64,000 nt of DNA, taken from assembly GCF_000720185.1 (NCBI RefSeq), contig NZ_JOIY01000028.1:45963-109962 (forward strand), read 5' to 3'. The stretch's first letter is position 1. Each line of letters starts with the position of its first letter. The notes beneath the pieces are model-generated. The model saw only the letters and a program-made list of their open reading frames with translations, was not told the origin of the DNA and made no database searches. The stretch comes from Streptomyces sp. NRRL S-340. GTDB lineage: Bacteria > Actinomycetota > Actinomycetes > Streptomycetales > Streptomycetaceae. This document shows positions 1 through 8,714 of this stretch, in pieces. The position numbers and the translations under genes were made by a program.

Positions 1-423
1 GACGCTCCGCCCGGGATTCCCGGTGTGCAGGAGCTGGCCGTCGCCGTCTGGACCGGGATGCGCCGGCGGTGGCCCGACGAATCCTCCGACGTGGCGATCA
101 CGCGGCTCGTCGATCACCTGGCGGCCACGCCGGCGGCGCTCTTCCGCCTGCCGGGCAAGGGCCGCCTGGAGCCGGGCGCCGACGCGGACCTGGCGATCTT
201 CGGTCCGGACGACCCGTGGATGCTCTCCGCCCACGACGTACACGCCAAGTGCGGCTGGTCGGCCTATGAGGGGTGGACGATGGCCGGCCGGGTGCTGACC
301 ACGATCCGGGCAGGAGAGGTGGTCTGGGACGCGGCCGACCGGAGCTTCGGCAGCCCCACCGGACGCTGGCTGCCGGCGGCGGTGCCGCGCGAACCGCTCA
401 CGGCGGAGGGCGCCCCCGCGTGA
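1..423 (+). CDS. Amidohydrolase C-terminus (dihydroorotase/allantoinase type), partial
   Basis: The gene enters from the left edge, so only the last 140 residues are visible. The segment has the usual end of a cyclic amidohydrolase: a GIPG-like stretch, a helical part ending in TPAALFRLPGKGRLEPGADADL, and a closing strand with AGRVLTTIRAGEVVW. The GKGxxxPGADADL pattern is typical of dihydroorotases, allantoinases and dihydropyrimidinases, which hydrolyse cyclic amides using metals held by the missing N-terminal part. Which substrate is used cannot be told. It is convergent with the permease at 643-2286 and is probably primary metabolism outside the cluster. Confidence 0.75.
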   Translation, partial: DAPPGIPGVQELAVAVWTGMRRRWPDESSDVAITRLVDHLAATPAALFRLPGKGRLEPGADADLAIFGPDDPWMLSAHDVHAKCGWSAYEGWTMAGRVLTTIRAGEVVWDAADRSFGSPTGRWLPAAVPREPLTAEGAPA

Positions 424-500
424 CCCCGGCGGCTCTGTGAGGTGTTCGCCCCGCGGTGCGGGTGTTCGACGCCCGCGGGGCGGGGCCGCCGGCGAGAGGA

Positions 501-529
501 CCGGCGCGCGGGCCGCTGCGGCGCGCCGG
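501..529. terminator. GC-rich hairpin between convergent genes
   Basis: Nine-base perfect arms (501-509 and 521-529) flank an 11-base loop in the short gap between the amidohydrolase and the permease. There is no U-tract, as is common in Streptomyces. The site could terminate transcription from either side. Confidence 0.35.
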
Positions 530-642
530 GCCGGTCCGGCGCGCCGGAGACGTGCGGTGGAGCGGTCATGCCGGTCACCATGGCGCGACGGGCCGCCAGG
601 TCACCGCGGCGCTGCGGAAGTCGGGCACTCACCCGGGCACGC

Positions 643-2286
643 CTACGGGTGTGGTGACGGCCCTTCCGGCGACGCCGCGCCGGGGAAGACGCCGCCGTCC
701 GTCCCCCGGGAGGCCCGCAGCCAGCCGGTGCCCGCCCGCACCGCCCAGAAGAACACCGCGAAGGCGAACGCCGCCACCGTCAGGGAGTCCCAGGGCGCCG
801 GAAGCCGTCCGGAACCGCCGAACGAACCGAGCCAGGACAGCAGCGTGAGGACCGCCAGGAACACCACCAGCCACGCTCCCGTGCGCAGCTCCGGGAGCAG
901 CGGCCGGGCCGCTCCTGCGCTGCGGTGCATGGCGAGGAACACCAGCAGGCCCACCAGCACCAGGGGCAGTGCCAGCCGCAGATCGTGCCAGCCCGACCAG
1001 TACACGAACTCGGCCGCCACCGTGAAGCTCGCCGGAGCGATCCAGCGCAGTCCGGGGACCCATCCCGCGGTGCCGCTGCCCGGATCGGCGAGGAACACCG
1101 CGGCCGCCACCGCGGAGGCCGCGTAAGTCAGCAGGTACATGTCCCCCATGACGCTCACGATGTCCTGCCAGCCGCCGAACGGCAGCAGGAACACCATGAT
1201 CACCGCGAGGTTCAGCACCAGCGCTCGGCGGGGGATGCCCGAGCGCGGTTCCACCGTCATGAACCAGCGCGGCAGGGTGCCGTTCTTGGCCAGTGCGTAG
1301 GTGTGCCGGGCGTCCAGGGCGACACCGACGTAGGCCGAACCGCCCGGCGAGACGACGGCGTCCGCGTACAGCAGGACCGACAGCCAGTGCAGGTTGAGCA
1401 GCAGCGCCAGCTGGCCGAACGGCGACTCGAAGTCCACGCCGTGCCAGCCGTGCCCGAGCGCGCCCTCCGGCACCGTGAACAGGAAGGCGACCTGCAACGC
1501 CAGGTACATCAGTACGGCCAGGGCGATCCCGGTCAGCACCGAGGCCGGCACGGTGCGCCGCGGGTTCCGGGTCTCGCCGGAGAAGTCCAGGGGCGCCTGG
1601 AAACCGTTCACCGAGTACACGATGCCGCCACCGGCGAGGGCCGACAGACAGGCGGCGTATCCGTACGGAGCGAATCCGCCGTGGTCGGTGAGCCGCCCGG
1701 CGTGCCAGCCGGACGCCAGCAGCGCCACCACGGTGACGACGGGCACCGCGATCTTGAAGACGGACAGCAGGTTGTTGAGCCGCGCGAACATCCGCACCGC
1801 GAACCAGTTCAGCACCGTCAGCACCGCGCTCAGCGCCGCCGCGACGCCGAGACCGACGACGGTCAGGGAGCCGTCGCGGTAGATCCCGGACAGGTAGTGC
1901 CCGGCGTACTGCATGATCGCGCTGATCTCCGCCGCGGTACCGCCCACCGACAGCAGCACCGACCAGCCGATCAGCGTGCCCACCAGCCGTCCCCCGGCGT
2001 ACAGCGGCCAGCGCACCGTGCCACCGCCCTCCGGCCGGGACGCGCCCAGTTCGATCATCACCAGCGCCACCAGGACGCACAGCAGGCCCGCCGCCACCCA
2101 CGACAGCAGGGACGCCGGGCCCGCCGTCTGCGCCGCGTACATCGCGGCGAACAACCACCCGGAGCCCACGATGTTGGAGAAGGCGATCGCCGTCAGCCCC
2201 CAGAAGCCCAGATCCCGGCGCAGCCGCCGTTCCTGGGCCGCTGCCGCCGGGGGCGCCTCCCCGTCGGCCGGCCGGTCCCGAGGCAC
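643..2286 (-). CDS. APC-superfamily amino acid permease
   Basis: A 547-aa integral membrane protein with about a dozen hydrophobic segments. The first carries GLTAIAFSNIVGSGWLF, the glycine-rich TM1 signature of amino acid-polyamine-organocation transporters. Charged N- and C-termini are cytosolic by expectation. It probably moves an amino acid or a product across the membrane using ion coupling. It lies 99 bp downstream of the CysK-like gene and in the same direction, so it may be the last gene of the 8508-to-643 operon. That context suggests uptake of a precursor or export of the amino-acid-derived product. The substrate is not readable from sequence. Confidence 0.85.
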   Translation of the reverse strand: MPRDRPADGEAPPAAAAQERRLRRDLGFWGLTAIAFSNIVGSGWLFAAMYAAQTAGPASLLSWVAAGLLCVLVALVMIELGASRPEGGGTVRWPLYAGGRLVGTLIGWSVLLSVGGTAAEISAIMQYAGHYLSGIYRDGSLTVVGLGVAAALSAVLTVLNWFAVRMFARLNNLLSVFKIAVPVVTVVALLASGWHAGRLTDHGGFAPYGYAACLSALAGGGIVYSVNGFQAPLDFSGETRNPRRTVPASVLTGIALAVLMYLALQVAFLFTVPEGALGHGWHGVDFESPFGQLALLLNLHWLSVLLYADAVVSPGGSAYVGVALDARHTYALAKNGTLPRWFMTVEPRSGIPRRALVLNLAVIMVFLLPFGGWQDIVSVMGDMYLLTYAASAVAAAVFLADPGSGTAGWVPGLRWIAPASFTVAAEFVYWSGWHDLRLALPLVLVGLLVFLAMHRSAGAARPLLPELRTGAWLVVFLAVLTLLSWLGSFGGSGRLPAPWDSLTVAAFAFAVFFWAVRAGTGWLRASRGTDGGVFPGAASPEGPSPHP

Positions 2287-2385
2287 GTGACCGTCTCCTC
2301 CCTCTCGTCGTACGTGCGTTGAGAGTAGCGGGCACCGGAGGACGCCGCGCAGCGCACGCGCGGCGGGAGGGATCCGGCCGGCGCC

Positions 2386-3312
2386 TCAGTCCGCGCCGGT
2401 CGAGAGGTAGCGTTCGCCGGAATCGGGGAACACCGCGGCGATCGTCGCCCCGGACCACCGCGGCTGCCTGGAGACGACACGGGCGGCATGGGCCGCGGCC
2501 CCCGACGAGATCCCGGCGAGCAGGCCGGTGGCCCGGGTGATCTCCCGGCTCGTGCCGGCCGCGTCGTCGTCCGACACCGCGATCACCTCGTCGATGAGCG
2601 CCAGGTCCGTGATCTGCGAGACGTAGCCCGCCCCGATCCCGGGGATGCCGTGCGGTCCCGCTTCGCCTCCCGACAGGACGGCCGACCTGGTGGGCTCGAC
2701 GGCGACCACATGGACGTCGCGCCGTTCCTTGAGGAAACGTGCGACCCCGGTCAGCGTGCCGCCGGTGCCGACGCCGCACACCAGGACGTCGATCTCGCCC
2801 GCGGTGTCCCGCCACAGCTCGGGGCCGGTGGTCTCGTAGTGCGCCAGCGCGTTGGCGGGGTTGGTGTCCTGGTGCGGCAGCCACGAGCCGGGTATGGACT
2901 TCTGCAGCCGCTCCGCGTACGCCCATGCGGCCAGCAGCCCGTCGCCGTGGGGCACGAATCTGATCTCGGCCCCCAGCTTGCGCAGGATCAGCTGCCGTTC
3001 CACGGTGGCGTTGTCCGGCATGACGATGATGCAGCGGTGACCGTGCCGCAGGCAGAGCGCGGCGAGGGAGATCCCGGTGCTCCCGGAGGAGCACTCGATC
3101 ACCGTCCCGCCTTCCGCCAGCTCCCCCGACCGCTGGGCGGCGCGGAACATGTAGAGCACCGCCCGGTCCTTGACGTTGGCGAGCGGGTTCAGCATCTCGA
3201 GCTTCGCCAGAGTCCGCACGTCCTCGGGGGCGCCCGGCAGCCGGTACTGAAGCAGTGGGGTGCCGCCGACCAGTTCCTCGACGGACTGGTGGATCCGGCC
3301 TTCCGCGCTCAT
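2386..3312 (-). CDS. CysK-type PLP-dependent beta-substituted alanine synthase
   Basis: A 308-aa fold-type II PLP enzyme. Lys48 within NPLANVKDRA is the expected Schiff-base lysine, ECSSGSTGISLAA is the substrate/cofactor loop, and GVGTGGTLTG binds the PLP phosphate. Family members replace the acetyl or phospho group of an activated serine with a nucleophile such as sulfide or an amine. The ATG overlaps the stop of the aldolase gene (ATGA), so the two are translationally coupled. This is the second such enzyme in the operon (see 7462-8508), and an acetylserine-forming enzyme is encoded at 14062-14775. That argues for a non-sulfur nucleophile in specialised metabolism rather than housekeeping cysteine synthesis. 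The exact nucleophile is unknown. Confidence 0.85.
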   Translation of the reverse strand: MSAEGRIHQSVEELVGGTPLLQYRLPGAPEDVRTLAKLEMLNPLANVKDRAVLYMFRAAQRSGELAEGGTVIECSSGSTGISLAALCLRHGHRCIIVMPDNATVERQLILRKLGAEIRFVPHGDGLLAAWAYAERLQKSIPGSWLPHQDTNPANALAHYETTGPELWRDTAGEIDVLVCGVGTGGTLTGVARFLKERRDVHVVAVEPTRSAVLSGGEAGPHGIPGIGAGYVSQITDLALIDEVIAVSDDDAAGTSREITRATGLLAGISSGAAAHAARVVSRQPRWSGATIAAVFPDSGERYLSTGAD

Positions 3313-4088
3313 GAGACCCCCGCCCCACGGGCCGCCGCCAGGTGCGCGGCCGCGACCTGTTCCAGGTGGGTGATGTCGCTGGAGACGGTGGCGAAGGTGT
3401 AGCCCTCCGACAGCCACCGGGCCGCGCTCTGCCCGTCCATGCAGTGGATGCCGGCGGCGATGCCCGCGTGCCGGGCGGCCTCGGCGATGGCGGTCGTCGC
3501 CTCCAGCAGCGCCGGCTGCACCGCGGGATCGCCGAAGTACCGTCCGCCGAGCGCCACGGACAGGTCGGCCGGTCCCAGGTAGACGGCGTCCAGGCCCGGA
3601 GTCGCGCAGATCTTCTCCAGGTCGTTCAGGGCGGCCATGGTCTCGATCATGACGATGCAGACCACGCCCTCGTCGATCTCGGCCGGGACGTCACCGAGCC
3701 GGAACTGCGCCCGCACGGGGCCGGCCAGGCTGCGGGTCCCCGCAGGCCAGTGCCGGGTGGCCCGCACCGCGATCCCGGCCTGCTCCGGCGATTCCACCAT
3801 GGGCACGATCACACCGCGGGCTCCGGTGTCCAGAGCGGCGCCGATGGCGACAGGATCCACGGAGGGGACCCGGATCAGGCCCGCGGCGCGTTGTCCGGCG
3901 TCCACCGCCATCATCGCGGCGTTCCATCCCGGCTGCGACAGGACCCCGTGCTGGCCGTCGACCCCGATGTAGTCGTAGCCGAGCCGGGCGATGCGTTCGA
4001 CCGCGACGGGGTTGTCGCACGAGATCCAGTAACCGGTGAGCTGTTCGCGGGCGCGGAGCCGCCGCGCGAACGATTCCGGCAACGACAT
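3309..4088 (-). CDS. HpcH/HpaI-family aldolase/lyase
   Basis: A 259-aa TIM-barrel protein. It shows the family features DYIGVDGQHG near the N-terminus, VIVPMVES, VMIETMAAL (metal-binding Glu) and YLGPADLS (metal-binding Asp). Family members catalyse divalent-metal-dependent aldol cleavage or condensation of 2-keto acids. Relatives in specialised pathways include SbnG, a citrate synthase of staphyloferrin B formation, and the ketomemicin aldolase. It sits between the oxygenase and the CysK-like gene in the operon, 2 bp from the former and overlapping the latter. A carbon-carbon bond-forming role on a pathway keto acid is therefore likely, but the donor and acceptor are unknown. Confidence 0.85.
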   Translation of the reverse strand: MSLPESFARRLRAREQLTGYWISCDNPVAVERIARLGYDYIGVDGQHGVLSQPGWNAAMMAVDAGQRAAGLIRVPSVDPVAIGAALDTGARGVIVPMVESPEQAGIAVRATRHWPAGTRSLAGPVRAQFRLGDVPAEIDEGVVCIVMIETMAALNDLEKICATPGLDAVYLGPADLSVALGGRYFGDPAVQPALLEATTAIAEAARHAGIAAGIHCMDGQSAARWLSEGYTFATVSSDITHLEQVAAAHLAAARGAGVS

Positions 4089-4090
4089 GT

Positions 4091-4969
4091 CTACCGCCCT
4101 TCCTCGTCGCCGTCGCCGGCATGGATCGCGTAACTGTGTTTCCCGTCCAGGCCGACGGGCACGTCGCCGGTGACCGAGACCCGGTGCAGCAGCCGCCGGT
4201 GGCTGTCGTAATCGTTGACGCCGTAGTGCTGCGTGCAGCGGTTGTCGAAGATGAGCACGTCTCCCGGCCGCCAGGTCCAGCGGACCTGGTTCTCCGGACG
4301 CAGGGCGTAGGACTGCAGCACGTCGATGATCGGCCGCGACTCCCGCAGGGTCATTCCCACCAGCCGCTGGGCGAAGCCGCCGAGGAACAGGGAGGGTTCG
4401 CCCGTCTCCGGGTGGGCGCGGACGACCGGGTGCGCGGTCTCGAACCGCTTGGCCAGGAAGGCCCGGCGCACCTCCTCGCCCCGCTCGGTGCCCAGGCGCG
4501 GCTGCTCCGCACGGTTGGTGTGCACCGCCCACAGCCGGTCGGCGATCTCCCGCAACTCGGCGGGGAGGTCCCGGTACCCGGCCTCGCCGCTCGCCACCAG
4601 CGTGTCTCCGCCGTACGGCGGCAGCACCACACTGCGCAGTGTGGTGCCCAGAGACGGGGTCTCGGTGAAGCTGATGTCGCAGTGCCAGTGGTTGGCCCGC
4701 TGGTCCTCCCCGTCCACGACGAGGACCTGCGGGCTCTGCTCGGCGGTCCGCATCAGCGGATGCCGGTGGGTGAGCGGGCCGAAGCGGCCGGCGAAGGCCA
4801 GCTGCTGTTCGTCGGTGATGTCCTGATCGCGGAAGAACAGCACCTTGTGATCGAGGAACGCCTGCTTGATCTCGGAGAACAGCTGATCCGAGATCGTGGC
4901 GCCCAGGTCGATACCGGTGATCTCGGCGCCTATGCGGCCGCCGATGCGCCGGATGCCGATCGCGCTCAT
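4091..4969 (-). CDS. TauD/TfdA-family Fe(II)/2-oxoglutarate dioxygenase
   Basis: A 292-aa jelly-roll oxygenase. The facial triad is visible as His96-x-Asp98 in NHWHCDISF and His248 in FDNRCTQHYG. Arg263 in RRLLHRVSV is suited to bind the 2-oxoglutarate carboxylate. Such enzymes hydroxylate, desaturate or epoxidise unactivated carbons. DdaC of dapdiamide synthesis, for example, is a member that epoxidises a diaminopropionate-linked fumaramoyl group. The stop and start are adjacent to its neighbours, so it is cotranscribed with the ATP-grasp ligase. It probably oxidises an amino acid side chain or a ligated peptide intermediate. Confidence 0.88.
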   Translation of the reverse strand: MSAIGIRRIGGRIGAEITGIDLGATISDQLFSEIKQAFLDHKVLFFRDQDITDEQQLAFAGRFGPLTHRHPLMRTAEQSPQVLVVDGEDQRANHWHCDISFTETPSLGTTLRSVVLPPYGGDTLVASGEAGYRDLPAELREIADRLWAVHTNRAEQPRLGTERGEEVRRAFLAKRFETAHPVVRAHPETGEPSLFLGGFAQRLVGMTLRESRPIIDVLQSYALRPENQVRWTWRPGDVLIFDNRCTQHYGVNDYDSHRRLLHRVSVTGDVPVGLDGKHSYAIHAGDGDEEGR

Positions 4970-6370
4970 CTACTCAACCCCCCTGTGTTTCCCGGACTCC
5001 TGCGCGGTCCGCTTCTGCCATCCCCGTGCCAACGCGTCCTCCAGGCCGTTCAGCACCGCGTACGCGTCGTGCACGAGGGTGGCGGGATCCGCCGACTCCA
5101 GGTAGAGAACTCCGCCCAGCACCATCTTTCCGCCGCTGCGCTCGTACTTCGGCATGGGCGTCCCGTCCGGGACCGTCAGGCTCGGTACGGTCTCGATCCT
5201 CGAACCGGGTGTCACCAAGGACGCCCAGTCGACCACGCGGCTGTCCCAGACCAGGTCCTTGGACCACGGGTCCCCCACGGCGTTCGTGGCGAGAAGGGAC
5301 AGCGTGCACGCGGCCCCCTCGGCGTCCTGCCCGGTCAGCATGGAATCGGGCGGGCCGGCCGGGAGTCCGAGCAGCGCGTCGGCCAGCATCCCGACCAGAT
5401 CGAGGCCGTAGACGTGCTCGATCTGCGCGAGGATCGCGGCGCCGCCGAAGCGCGCGGCGGACTCGATCAGCGCGAGCTCCCCGTCCGCCATCAGCTTGAT
5501 CTCCGTGTGCGTACCGCAGGTGCGCAGCCCCAGGGCGTCGACCGCGGCGCGAGCCACCGATTCGACCGCACGCTGCAGCGGCAGCGGGAGTTCGCACGGC
5601 GCTATGTTGCACAGCTCCATGTAGGGCGGGATCGTCGGCAGCCTCGATGTGATGCAGACCGGGTGGTACACACCCTCGACGACGATTCCCTCCACGCTCA
5701 GATAGTCGCCGTAGCCGCTTCCGTCCTCCCACCAGGACCGCGTCGTCCCCGGGATGATCTCCTCGGCGAGGAAGTCGTTCTCGGCACCCGGGACCTCCAG
5801 CATGAGGACGTTCGCCGCGTCCGCCGCCTTCATCACCGCGGACGTCTCCTCCCACGCCGGCTCGATCTCCTCCTCGGAGGAGATGACGAGCTGCGCGGTC
5901 GAGCCGGCGCCCCACGCCGACTTCAGCAGCAGCGGCGGCCGCAGTCCGGAGAACGCCCGGTGCAGGTCAGCGGCCGAAGTCACCGTCCGGTACGCCGGCT
6001 GGGGCACCCCGGCCTTCTCCCACGCGGCCCGCATCAACCGCTTGTCGCGCGAGGAGACCGCCCCCGGGCCCGGGCCGGGAAGGCCCAGCCGTTCGGCCGC
6101 CAGCGCGACCGGGACCACCGTGTACTCCGACAGGCCGCACACCGCGTCCGCACCGACCCGGACGGCCGCCTCCACGATCGCGTCGACCAGTTCGTCCCCC
6201 TTCAGCCGCCGCTCGTGGGCGGGGATGACCGAGGCGCAGAACACCTCCGCCCCGGCCGGCAGCGGCCGGAACGCGAGTACGTGGAGCTCTCCGCGGGCGG
6301 CCAGCCGGGGCAGCGCGAAATCAAGGGGCGGACCGGACCGGCTGTGCACCAGCAGGATTCGCTTTTTCAC
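4970..6370 (-). CDS. ATP-grasp ligase (first of three)
   Basis: A 466-aa protein with the three-part ATP-grasp layout: a Rossmann-like N-domain starting MKKRILLVHSRSG, a central lysine strand PLLLKSAWGAGS, and a C-terminal metal site with CGTHTEIKLMADGELALIES and AARFGG. The THTEIK...IESAARFGG pattern is typical of ligases that make amide bonds from an acyl phosphate, such as BacD or DdaF. The gene is directly abutted by the oxygenase and is 3 bp from the methyltransferase. With the ligases at 11099 and 12648 it could build a di- or tripeptide without an NRPS. Substrates are unknown. Confidence 0.85.
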   Translation of the reverse strand: MKKRILLVHSRSGPPLDFALPRLAARGELHVLAFRPLPAGAEVFCASVIPAHERRLKGDELVDAIVEAAVRVGADAVCGLSEYTVVPVALAAERLGLPGPGPGAVSSRDKRLMRAAWEKAGVPQPAYRTVTSAADLHRAFSGLRPPLLLKSAWGAGSTAQLVISSEEEIEPAWEETSAVMKAADAANVLMLEVPGAENDFLAEEIIPGTTRSWWEDGSGYGDYLSVEGIVVEGVYHPVCITSRLPTIPPYMELCNIAPCELPLPLQRAVESVARAAVDALGLRTCGTHTEIKLMADGELALIESAARFGGAAILAQIEHVYGLDLVGMLADALLGLPAGPPDSMLTGQDAEGAACTLSLLATNAVGDPWSKDLVWDSRVVDWASLVTPGSRIETVPSLTVPDGTPMPKYERSGGKMVLGGVLYLESADPATLVHDAYAVLNGLEDALARGWQKRTAQESGKHRGVE

Positions 6371-6373
6371 CGG

Positions 6374-7465
6374 CTATTCCTTCACTCCGCAGATGATGCT
6401 GTGCACATGGATCATCTCGGGAGGCCGCATGCCGGCCTCGTGAGTGATCGTCTCGATGGCGGTGAAACCGCACTCCTCCATCCACTGCCTGTAGGTGGAG
6501 ACTTTCTGCGGACCGCCCTCGGCCGTGCTGCAGCCGAGGAAATACGCCGGGAAGAAGTCCGCCTGGCTCGAGTCCTTCACGTTCTCCGGGTAGGTCGGGA
6601 CCAGGGCGTAGATCCGCCCGCCGGGCTCCAGGCAGTCGTAGACGGCGCGAAGCACCCGGAACACGTTCTCCTTGCCGAGCTGATCCAGGAAATGCTTCAC
6701 CAGGACGACGTCAAAGCCTTTGGGAAGGCCGTCGTACACGTCGCCGCCGATGAAGGTGCAGGATTCCTCGACACCGTGCGCGCGGAAGTTCTCCAGCGCA
6801 TCGTCCTGCTTCTCCGGAAAATCGAAGCAGGCCACCTGGAGGTTCTTCTCCGGGTTGTACTTGCACGTCAGGATCGCGCCCAGTCCGGTGTGCCCCGCCA
6901 GGTCGAGCACCCTGCTGCCGTGCTCGATGCCGGCGTTCTCGAAGAACCACGGGTCGATGAGGGACGTCGTCTGGTCCATCATCGCGGACCACGCGGTACG
7001 GAGCTGCTCGTGTTCGGCGCACGCCTCGTAGAGGTTGCCGTGGAACCCGAAGATCTCCTCCAGGCCGACCACCCTTCCCGTCCGCACGCTGTCGGCCAGG
7101 TGGTAGAGCTGCCGCAGACAGACCTCTTTGATCATGGTCATCAGGCGCATGGCCCGGGCGAACTCGTCCTCGGAGAGGCAGGCGAGGCCGCCTGCCCGGT
7201 AGCCGCCGGCGCTCTCGTCGTAGGTGACGAGGTCTTCCTTGACGAGCAGGTGCAGCAGTTGCTCGACGGCGTCCGGCCGGACGCCGGCCGCCTCGGCCAG
7301 GCGGGCGGCCGACACCCAGGTACCGTCATTCTTCCGGAGGTGGTCCAGGACGCCGAGCTCGTAGCAGGCGTACACGGTCATGAACCTGGTCGGGCCGACC
7401 GCGATGTCCCGGAACCGTCCCAGGACGTGTTCAGGACTCCCCGGTTGCCCCGCGGACGTGGTCAT
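6374..7465 (-). CDS. Class I SAM-dependent methyltransferase with winged-helix dimerisation domain
   Basis: A 363-aa protein of the hydroxyindole-O-methyltransferase-like family. A helical/winged-helix N-domain (about residues 15-100) contains ARLAEAAGVRPDAVEQLL, and the Rossmann core has the SAM loop VLDLAGHTGLG near residue 190. The usual DxGGGxG loop is altered to DLAGHTG, which may change SAM binding. The proton-abstracting His of classical O-methyltransferases may correspond to LVKHFLD, but I cannot assign it with certainty. The ATG overlaps the stop of the SbnA-like gene (ATGA). An O- or N-methylation of the amino-acid product is the simplest role. Confidence 0.8.
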   Translation of the reverse strand: MTTSAGQPGSPEHVLGRFRDIAVGPTRFMTVYACYELGVLDHLRKNDGTWVSAARLAEAAGVRPDAVEQLLHLLVKEDLVTYDESAGGYRAGGLACLSEDEFARAMRLMTMIKEVCLRQLYHLADSVRTGRVVGLEEIFGFHGNLYEACAEHEQLRTAWSAMMDQTTSLIDPWFFENAGIEHGSRVLDLAGHTGLGAILTCKYNPEKNLQVACFDFPEKQDDALENFRAHGVEESCTFIGGDVYDGLPKGFDVVLVKHFLDQLGKENVFRVLRAVYDCLEPGGRIYALVPTYPENVKDSSQADFFPAYFLGCSTAEGGPQKVSTYRQWMEECGFTAIETITHEAGMRPPEMIHVHSIICGVKE

Positions 7466-8508
7466 TTCCCTATCGCCTTCCACTGCTCGGGATTTCCGGC
7501 GTCGGCGAACATGGTGACCACCAGCTCGTCGGACGGCAGCTGTGCGGCGATCTTGCGCGCGACCAGCCAGTTCGCCGAGGCGGAGGTGCCGATCCGCGTG
7601 CCGGTGAGGCTGTAGAACTCCGCGGCACCCTCCAGCGCTTCCGGATAGGAGACCTGCTGGTGCGCGGCGACGTCATGCTCGTACGCCTTCACGAACGGCT
7701 GCTTGAGGCCGTACCCGAGTCCACCGGTGCCGCACAGTCCTTGGGGAGTCGCCGGAGCCCCGCCGTGCCCGTAGGGGGATTCGGCCGGCGTCACACCCAC
7801 CGCCCGGACGCCGGGATTGACGGTGCGCAGCATGTTCAGCACGCCGATGAGGGTGCCGCCCGTACCGATGGCGGCGACCCAGGTGTGCGGCTTGCGGCCG
7901 GCCAGCTGCTTGACGATCTCGGTGCCCGTGGTCGCCTGATGGATCGTCAGGTTCGCGGGGTTGACGTGCTGGAACAGGAGCTTCCAGGAGCCGTCCGTGT
8001 CCGCGATCCGCAGCGCCTGCCTGATCGTGCCCAGGAAGCCCTCCTCCTGCGGGGCGATGTCCACCGCGGTCCCGCGGGACCGCAACGTGTCCAGCACGCT
8101 CTCCGAGGTGAACGACGCCACGACCAGACGCAGCGGGATCTCCGCTTCCGCGCACAGACAGGACAGCGCCAGCCCCAGGTTCCCGCCCGAGTACTCCACC
8201 AGCCGCAGCTCCTCGGCGGGCCGGTCCCCGTGGCGCCTGATGGCATCGCACACCAGCGCGTAGGCCACGCGGTCCTTCAGCGACCCCGCCGGGTTTCCCC
8301 ATTCGCACTTCGCGAGAATGGTCGCGCCACCGGGCCTCGACGGGACCTCGATGAGCGGGGTGTTCCCGAGCCGCTCACGGAATCTGGCTATTCCTGGATA
8401 TCGTTCATGAATGGCAGCCATGCTCTGCAGCTCGGTTTCGGCGACCTGGCTGAACGGCTTCAGCAGTTCGTCCACCACCGGCGCCAAAATCTTCCGGACC
8501 TCGTCCAT
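7462..8508 (-). CDS. SbnA-like PLP-dependent cysteine synthase homologue
   Basis: A 348-aa fold-type II PLP enzyme with an N-terminal extension of about 40 residues relative to housekeeping CysK. Lys78 in WGNPAGSLKDR is the PLP lysine, VEYSGGNLGLALS the substrate loop and AIGTGGTLIG the phosphate site. The extended start and divergent loops resemble SbnA and other specialised enzymes, which use activated serine with an amino acid donor. SbnA normally works with SbnB to give 2,3-diaminopropionate; no intact SbnB is present, only a remnant at 43358-43468. It is the first gene of the minus operon, reading away from the AraC regulator. Confidence 0.82.
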   Translation of the reverse strand: MDEVRKILAPVVDELLKPFSQVAETELQSMAAIHERYPGIARFRERLGNTPLIEVPSRPGGATILAKCEWGNPAGSLKDRVAYALVCDAIRRHGDRPAEELRLVEYSGGNLGLALSCLCAEAEIPLRLVVASFTSESVLDTLRSRGTAVDIAPQEEGFLGTIRQALRIADTDGSWKLLFQHVNPANLTIHQATTGTEIVKQLAGRKPHTWVAAIGTGGTLIGVLNMLRTVNPGVRAVGVTPAESPYGHGGAPATPQGLCGTGGLGYGLKQPFVKAYEHDVAAHQQVSYPEALEGAAEFYSLTGTRIGTSASANWLVARKIAAQLPSDELVVTMFADAGNPEQWKAIGK

Positions 8509-8572
8509 CAGGATTCCTCTCCGCCGTCTCGTTCACGCCGGCGGCTTCCACCGGCGGGGATGACGGGCGCCT

Positions 8573-8592
8573 CGCATGCTTCACAGCATGCG
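8573..8592. promoter_or_regulatory. Perfect 8-bp inverted repeat in the leader of the SbnA-like operon
   Basis: Arms CGCATGCT and AGCATGCG are separated by four bases, 65 bp upstream of the operon start at 8508. The size and symmetry suit a repressor or activator operator, for example for the adjacent AraC protein. A short hairpin in the mRNA leader is the alternative. Confidence 0.4.
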
Positions 8593-8662
8593 CCGGGCGC
8601 AAAGTCCAAGCCATATCCCATATTGCTGACACCCGGTCCGCCGCAGCCCGTCCCAGCCCGGT

Positions 8663-8691
8663 TCGAGCGGTGCTCGAGCCGTGCTCGACCG
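8663..8691. promoter_or_regulatory. Three 11-bp-spaced TCGA(G/C) heptads (SARP-type site)
   Basis: TCGAGCG at 8663, TCGAGCC at 8674 and TCGACCG at 8685 are spaced exactly 11 bp apart. They lie in the divergent region between the SbnA-like operon and the AraC gene. Because TCGA is palindromic, the array also reads as TCGAGCA, TCGAGCA, TCGAACC on the minus strand, so it could serve either gene. The spacing matches SARP binding sites and links region 1 to the SARP genes at 21444 and 38103. Confidence 0.5.
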
Positions 8692-8714
8692 GAGCGATAT
8701 TTCGGCGGCGCAGA

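Noticed and set aside
629..3328. A 899-codon minus-strand frame
   Set aside because: It overlaps the permease and CysK-like genes in another frame of the same strand and encodes an Arg/Gly-rich shadow with no motifs.
4121..7615. A 1,164-codon open frame on the plus strand
   Set aside because: It is exactly antisense to four well-recognised genes (oxygenase, ATP-grasp, methyltransferase, SbnA-like), its product is Arg/Gly/Pro/Val-rich low complexity, and such long antisense frames are usual at this GC content.
2386..8508. Staphyloferrin B-like siderophore cluster (SbnA plus SbnG-like aldolase)
   Set aside because: No IucA/IucC-type NIS synthetase, decarboxylase or siderophore receptor is present; three ATP-grasp ligases and a TauD oxygenase point elsewhere.
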